64,000 nucleotides of DNA, taken from positions 248,001 through 312,000 of the forward strand of contig NZ_FWXN01000002.1 in NCBI RefSeq assembly GCF_900176385.1, given 5' to 3'. Made by a program: the position numbers and the translations under genes. Below, one piece after another: positions 60,030 to 64,000 of this stretch (its first letter is position 1; each line of letters starts with the position of its first letter). Source of the DNA: Janibacter indicus (lineage in GTDB: Bacteria; Actinomycetota; Actinomycetes; Actinomycetales; Dermatophilaceae). The notes below the pieces were generated by a model, which saw nothing but the letters and a program-made list of their open reading frames with translations, was not told the DNA's origin and ran no database searches.

Positions 60030-60100
60030 GCCGGTGTAGCTCAATGGTAGAGCGCCAGCTTCCCAAGCTGGACACGCGGGTTCGATTCCCGTCACCGGCT
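60030..60100 (+). tRNA. tRNA-Gly (anticodon CCC)
   Basis: The acceptor arms GCCGGTG (60030-60036) and CACCGGC (60093-60099) pair fully. The D arm is GCTC...GAGC, the anticodon stem is CCAGC/GCTGG with loop TTCCCAA (anticodon CCC), and the T arm contains TTCGATT. The discriminator base is T, and CCA is not encoded. A mobile element begins directly downstream, as is common for tRNA genes. Confidence 0.96.
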
Positions 60101-60108
60101 CAGCGGGG

Positions 60109-60143
60109 TGTTGCCCGAATTTGCGGAATCTGTTGCCCGAATT
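60109..60143. repeat. 13-bp direct repeats near the left end of the element
   Basis: TGTTGCCCGAATT occurs at 60109-60121 and again at 60131-60143, 22 bp apart (two helical turns). GGGTGTT (60106-60112) and AACACCC (60149-60155) flank them as an inverted repeat. These look like recombinase or transposase binding sites at an element end. Confidence 0.6.
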
Positions 60144-60165
60144 CGGTGTAACACCCGGAATGGTT

Positions 60166-60195
60166 GAAGGGCCGCCCCAGACGGGGCGGCCCTTC
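60166..60195 (-). terminator. Terminator of the transposase gene
   Basis: GAAGGGCCGCCCC and GGGGCGGCCCTTC form a perfect 13-bp stem with loop AGAC, 33 nt beyond the transposase stop on the minus strand. Confidence 0.65.
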
Positions 60196-60228
60196 AGTCG
60201 TTGATGGAGTTGTTGGACATCGTCGTTG

Positions 60229-62064
60229 TCAGGCAGCGACAGGGGCGCCGTGCTGCTGGTCGAGCTGGATCTGCTGCTCGTGGGTCAGCATCTGGAAGCC
60301 GAAGGTGTGCTCGGTGCGTGCCGTGTGGAGCGGGTGGCTCGAGTAGGCGGTGGCGGCGGCGTACTCGCGCGGCTCAGCGCTCGCGCGTGCGTGCCAGTCC
60401 TCGAGCTCCTTGAGGTTGTAGTCGACGACTTGCGCGACCAAGGCCAAGGTCATCAGTGGTTCTCCGATGAAGCGGGTGAAGCCTCGTTTGATGCTTCGCG
60501 TGCTCAGGTTCTTGAGGTTGCCGAAGATGCTCTCCACGTACGTTCGTCGGTTGAAGCTGATGAGCCACGGGCGGCTGCCGTAGTACTCGGCCTGCTGGTA
60601 CTTCATGATCACGTGCGCTGGGATCTGCACGACCGGCGGCTTGGGCTCGCAGAAGACGCTCTCGTGGTCCGCCGGGGGGCGCACGACGGGGATCCCGGCC
60701 TCCCGTGCTGCCGCGACGCTGCCGGGCAGGATGCTGCATCCGATCTTGCCGGCCGCTGCGGGGCACAGCCACCGCGTCTTTCCGTCGCGGTCCTGCTGAG
60801 CGGTCTTCTTCCGGCGCATTGCGTACTGCTCGCGCTCCGTGATGAGTTGCTCGTAGGCGTCGATCTCTTCGCGGCTGGCGGTCAGACCAGGGCGCTCGAG
60901 GCCACGAAGGCCCTGTGGGGTCATGGGGCAGTGCGGGGTGCCGTCGAGGATCACGGCGCCCTTGTAGTCCTTGGGGCCGTGATCTCTGGCGCGCATGTCG
61001 AGGACCTGTCGGATGCCGAGCTTGGCCAGTGGCAGTGCCCAGCGCTCGTACTTCTTGTAGCTGTAGTGGCGGTCGCCGATGAGGTCGCCGATCACCAGAC
61101 CTCGACCCAGGGTGCGGTGGATCATGTCGAGGGTGGGGTCGACGATGTCGGTGCTGGCGGGGGTGAGTGCGATCTGCTCGACCAGGAGGGGCTCGAGGTG
61201 AGGGTCGGCAATCGCCTTCCCGCCCCGCTTGATCACGTCAGGCACGCGGACCAGTGCGTGGAGCCCGTACCCGTAGAAGCTGGAGGACCCGCCGTTCTTG
61301 TGCGTCTTGCTACCCCACGCGGCGAAATTGCACTGCTTGGCTTCCCGACGAACGTTGGAGCAGCGCTCATCACTGGCGACAAAGGCTGATTCCTGGTCCT
61401 GGTCGTGGCCCTCGCAGTCGGTGGTCGTGGCAAGGTCTGCCTCGTCCTCGTCGATGATCTCAGCCTCGGCCTTGTAGGTGGGCTTGCGCTGGGAGAGGCT
61501 CCAGCTCCACACGCCCGTCTCGTCCACGGCGTAGGACGTCCCCTGCCGGGGCACGACGTGGGTGGCCGTGATGAGCGCGTCGCGGATGGCCGCCAGGTTG
61601 CGGCGTCGGTACTCGCGCGCCTCCTCGCTGTCGGCCGACTGGGGGTCGAGGTTGGCGTTGAGGTTCTGGGCGATGGTGTTCAACTGCTTCTCGGAGAGCA
61701 TGCGCGCCTTCCCCTGGCCGTCGAGCGTTATGATGCCTAGGCGCCATTGGAGGTCCCTCGGGAGGTTGCCGACGGCCAGCTGGTGCATCGCTCGGATCTG
61801 CAGGGTCTTGGTGTGGAAGCGACAGCACAAGAGCATCAGGATCAGGAAGAGGCGTACTGTCGCTCCCTGCTTGCGGCGTCCTCGGTTGCTGGTGCGTTCG
61901 AAGCGCTCGAGGAGCTCGACGACGGACACCTGCTGGTTGGGGTCTTCGGGGTCGTCGATGACGGCGGCGTCGACGATGTACTCGATGCGCTGCAGGTGCG
62001 TCAGGAGCGCCTCGATCGTCTGTGCGTCGTTGTCGGTGCGCTTGGTCGGGTTCGTGGCGGGCAT
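60229..62064 (-). CDS. DDE-type transposase, about 611 residues
   Basis: This large transposase has candidate catalytic residues Asp181 (SYAVDETGVWSW), Asp327 or Asp331 (VIGDLIGDRHYSYKKYERW) and Glu511 (RRTYVESIFGNLKNLSTR). The last block is the YxxxxxxE/FGxLK region of IS1634/IS4-like enzymes. Cysteines in RWLCPAAAGKIGC and FCEPK could bind zinc. The N-terminal 130 residues look like a DNA-binding region. The ATG at 62064 is one base after the stop of the integrase-like gene, so the genes are coupled. I do not recognise a named IS family. Confidence 0.82.
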   Translation of the reverse strand: MPATNPTKRTDNDAQTIEALLTHLQRIEYIVDAAVIDDPEDPNQQVSVVELLERFERTSNRGRRKQGATVRLFLILMLLCCRFHTKTLQIRAMHQLAVGNLPRDLQWRLGIITLDGQGKARMLSEKQLNTIAQNLNANLDPQSADSEEAREYRRRNLAAIRDALITATHVVPRQGTSYAVDETGVWSWSLSQRKPTYKAEAEIIDEDEADLATTTDCEGHDQDQESAFVASDERCSNVRREAKQCNFAAWGSKTHKNGGSSSFYGYGLHALVRVPDVIKRGGKAIADPHLEPLLVEQIALTPASTDIVDPTLDMIHRTLGRGLVIGDLIGDRHYSYKKYERWALPLAKLGIRQVLDMRARDHGPKDYKGAVILDGTPHCPMTPQGLRGLERPGLTASREEIDAYEQLITEREQYAMRRKKTAQQDRDGKTRWLCPAAAGKIGCSILPGSVAAAREAGIPVVRPPADHESVFCEPKPPVVQIPAHVIMKYQQAEYYGSRPWLISFNRRTYVESIFGNLKNLSTRSIKRGFTRFIGEPLMTLALVAQVVDYNLKELEDWHARASAEPREYAAATAYSSHPLHTARTEHTFGFQMLTHEQQIQLDQQHGAPVAA

Positions 62065-62065
62065 G

Positions 62066-63088
62066 TCAGCAGCCCTCCCCACGCAGAGCGATCTGGGCCG
62101 GGGTGGCGGGAACGAAGTCGAGCAGGTCGAACAGCGCTCGGGTCGAGGACAGGCCTGCGGCGTGGCAGAGCACGGCGAAGGGGGTGGCTCGTGTGAGGTG
62201 CCCGACGATCCAGGTGGCACGCAGACGGTCCTGTGAGAGGGGTGGCACGTCGCCGTAGAGGTGGGCGCGGTCGAAGACGCGGGCCGCGACGTTGCGGCGA
62301 GCCGGGTCCTCGCCGAGCAGGTACGCATCCTGTGCGCGTCCACGCACTCCGCGGGCGACGATGTCTTCCCACTCGCGCCGGACCCAGACCGTGCGGGCCT
62401 TGGTGCCGGGGATGTCGACCTGCACCGCACCGTCTTCCGCGATGTGCACGTCGCTGGTACGGATCTGCTTGAGCTCGTTGGAGTTGATGCCGGCACCGAG
62501 GCCGAGGCCAACACACACGCACAGCTGGCGGACCATCTCGTCGGTGGGCTGGACGAGGATGACGCGACGGATGACCCGGATCTCCTCATCGGTGTACGGC
62601 GCCAGGACCTCCTTGCGGCGCAGGACCGGCGCCGGCAGGGGCGCCGTCGCGGGGTGGAGGGAGTCAGCGATGGGGCGCAGGCGGCCGCGGTAGTCGGAGC
62701 GGGTCTTCTCGCTGGCGCTCTGCAGCGCGGTGCTGCAGAAGTCCTCGATCAGCTGGTGGGTGAAGATGTCGGCGACCTCGGTCAGGCCGTGCTGCTGCTC
62801 GGCCCAGACCAGCACAGCCACGATCTGCCCGGTGCGCAGCTCGAGACTGCGCAGACCGCGACCGGGCACGTGACTGATCGCTTCGACGATCTTGGGGCGC
62901 ATCCGCTCCAGCTGGCGGTCGGTCAGCTTCTTCGAGCGGTAGTTCTCCCGCAGCCACGTGAGGTACTCCTCGGGCAGCGGCTCGTTCTGGACGTTGTTGG
63001 CTTCTGCTCGGGCTCGCAGCACGGCGGCGCCGCTGAGGCGGCGAGCGGTGCGGGGACGGCGGGCGACGAGCGGCTGGATCTGGGACAT
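62066..63088 (-). CDS. Tyrosine-recombinase-like protein, catalytic residues not seen
   Basis: This 340-residue protein is built like a phage integrase: an N-terminal SAM-like domain (EEYLTWLRENYRSKKLTDRQ onward) and a C-terminal domain with LCVCVGLGLGAGINSNELKQ and SQDRLRATWIVGHLTRATPF. The box I arginine (G-x-R-x-x-E) is replaced by Asn in GINSNEL, and no HxxR or terminal tyrosine motif is evident. It may be a DNA-binding partner of the transposase. ATG at 63088 is chosen because GGAGG lies 7 nt upstream; ATG at 63145 is possible. Confidence 0.7.
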   Translation of the reverse strand: MSQIQPLVARRPRTARRLSGAAVLRARAEANNVQNEPLPEEYLTWLRENYRSKKLTDRQLERMRPKIVEAISHVPGRGLRSLELRTGQIVAVLVWAEQQHGLTEVADIFTHQLIEDFCSTALQSASEKTRSDYRGRLRPIADSLHPATAPLPAPVLRRKEVLAPYTDEEIRVIRRVILVQPTDEMVRQLCVCVGLGLGAGINSNELKQIRTSDVHIAEDGAVQVDIPGTKARTVWVRREWEDIVARGVRGRAQDAYLLGEDPARRNVAARVFDRAHLYGDVPPLSQDRLRATWIVGHLTRATPFAVLCHAAGLSSTRALFDLLDFVPATPAQIALRGEGC

Positions 63089-63161
63089 CTTGGCCTCCGG
63101 TTGTTTGGGCGATCCCCAAGCGGGGACAACCGGGAAGGTGCTCATTGCTGCTGCTACGGCA

Positions 63162-63192
63162 ATCCCCGCCAGAAGTTTTTTCTGGCGGGGAT
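63162..63192. terminator. Hairpin between the two integrase-like genes
   Basis: ATCCCCGCCAGAA and TTCTGGCGGGGAT pair perfectly over 13 bp with a 5-nt loop (GTTTT). It lies 8 nt beyond the stop of the first gene and could attenuate expression of the second and third genes. Confidence 0.6.
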
Positions 63193-63200
63193 CTCAGGCG

Positions 63201-63947
63201 TCAGCCGCGGAGCTGATCGATGGTTCCGGGGGCTGCTGGGTGATGCTGCAGGTAGCGCTCGCAGTCGTTGCGGCTGAACCCATGGCTGCGGGCCAACGTT
63301 GCGAAGTCCAGGTCGTTTCTGACCAGCCGACTGGCCCAGGTGGGCCGCCAGCGCCGACGGTCGAACTTCAGACCTGCCGTCGCGAACTCACGACACATCG
63401 CCTCCGTCGCGATGCCTTCCAGAGCGGCCACGACGCTTTCGGCAGCGGTGGAGTCGTCGTCCAGGAGCGCGAGCAGCTTCGCGAGCGTCACCGACGGGGC
63501 GTCGATGGCCCGCAGCGCGGCCACCTCGGCGGGGGAGTAGGGCGGGGCGAAGGGGCTACGCCCGCGAGCGATGGCCTTGCGCGCGGGGCGCCCAGCCAGG
63601 CCCCGCTGCACGCGGAAAAGCTGGCTGCGTCGGTTCTCACGGGTGCCCGTCGCCGTGCCGCCCTGCTCGAGGACGGCCAAGTATCGAGTGATCTGGTCCG
63701 GGGTGACCTGGGCAGCCAGATCGTCGTCTCCATGGGTGGGGGTCGACCACGCGAGGAAGGCACAGATGGAGCCGAGGACGTAGGTCAGGTCCTGGAAGCT
63801 GGACGGCTCGGCAGCTCGAGCCATGTCCGCCACTTCGTCTTCCCACGCCTCCCACGTCTCGGCGGGCAGGCTCGCGGGGACGTAGGTGGACATCTTCGCG
63901 TCAACGTCGGCGTCGGACAGGATCTTGGGTGCTGAAGTCTTCGTCAT
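63201..63947 (-). CDS. Integrase-like accessory protein of the element
   Basis: This 248-residue protein has an N-terminal part that resembles the core-binding domain of tyrosine recombinases (LTYVLGSICAFLAWS, VTPDQITRYLAVLEQ, TGTRENRRSQLFRVQRGLAG). The C-terminal half has no recombinase boxes. It probably acts with the two genes downstream. Upstream of its ATG only 53 bases are visible, with CCCGGA/TCCGGG as a short inverted repeat and no strong Shine-Dalgarno. Confidence 0.65.
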   Translation of the reverse strand: MTKTSAPKILSDADVDAKMSTYVPASLPAETWEAWEDEVADMARAAEPSSFQDLTYVLGSICAFLAWSTPTHGDDDLAAQVTPDQITRYLAVLEQGGTATGTRENRRSQLFRVQRGLAGRPARKAIARGRSPFAPPYSPAEVAALRAIDAPSVTLAKLLALLDDDSTAAESVVAALEGIATEAMCREFATAGLKFDRRRWRPTWASRLVRNDLDFATLARSHGFSRNDCERYLQHHPAAPGTIDQLRG

Positions 63948-64000
63948 GACCCGGAACGTCCGGGCCGGCGACTCTGCGTCAATCCCCCCGAGCGCTGACG

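Larger units (their letters stand above)
60101..64000. mobile_element. Three-gene mobile element at tRNA-Gly, right end outside the window
   Basis: From the 3' end of tRNA-Gly rightwards the window holds a DDE transposase gene and two integrase-like genes, all on the minus strand and closely spaced. The left end carries 13-bp direct repeats and a terminator. The right boundary, terminal repeats and any target duplication are not visible. Confidence 0.7.

Overview
The window is high-GC DNA with GTG starts, many 1-4 nt ATGA/GTGA gene overlaps, mycofactocin genes, a BsaP-type protein and a cydABDC operon. This points to an actinobacterium. By overall gene flavour I would guess Intrasporangiaceae (Janibacter-like), but that placement is inference.

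Layout. (1) 1-1.9 kb: start of a mycofactocin cluster, mftA-mftB-mftC and the first codons of mftD, on the minus strand. (2) 2-8.3 kb: phosphoglucomutase, a GAF-domain regulator, a YbaK-like deacylase, and an arsenic island (arsM-acr3-arsC divergent from arsR). (3) 8.3-19.9 kb: transglutaminase-like protein, secreted SGNH esterase, two MMPL transporters (one with its TetR regulator), purB, and an overlapping panE-like / bioD-like / low-molecular-weight phosphatase operon. (4) 20-26.7 kb: a truncated FMN reductase, a three-gene unit with a WXG-like/calpain-like protease and two paralogous small proteins, BsaP, an L,D-transpeptidase lipoprotein, AIM24, and a BlaI/M56 pair. (5) 26.6-32.6 kb: cytochrome bd operon cydA-cydB-cydD-cydC, overlapping blaI. 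(6) 33-44 kb: PhoD phosphatase, MFS exporter, a second GAF regulator divergent from a flavin monooxygenase, a polar amino-acid ABC transporter, a vWA protein. (7) 44-51 kb: holin-like membrane protein, DUF559 protein, HisC-type aminotransferase, and E1alpha-E1beta-E2 of a branched-chain 2-oxoacid dehydrogenase. (8) 51-60 kb: secreted serine hydrolase with VCBS repeats, MarR, CopD-CtaG fusion, Ig-like secreted protein, small membrane proteins, an acyl-CoA dehydrogenase and an alpha/beta hydrolase. (9) 60.0-64 kb: tRNA-Gly(CCC) followed directly by a mobile element with a DDE transposase and two integrase-like proteins.

The most unusual features are the repeats. One family is a pair of 20-bp palindromes always spaced 42 bp start to start. 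It occurs five times, and one copy lies in frame inside cydD. A different palindromic family lies in frame inside cydB of the same operon, and related copies form tandem arrays on both sides of phoD. A third signal, the heptamer CGAAGGG, is spread throughout (about 75 sites by eye), and inverted pairs of it build several terminators.

Other points worth checking are the calpain-like protease with possible cognate small proteins, the three-gene element at the tRNA, a BioD homologue without its P-loop lysine, a BlaI/M56 pair fused by overlap to the cyd operon, and a small membrane-protein gene whose ATG is followed at once by TAA.
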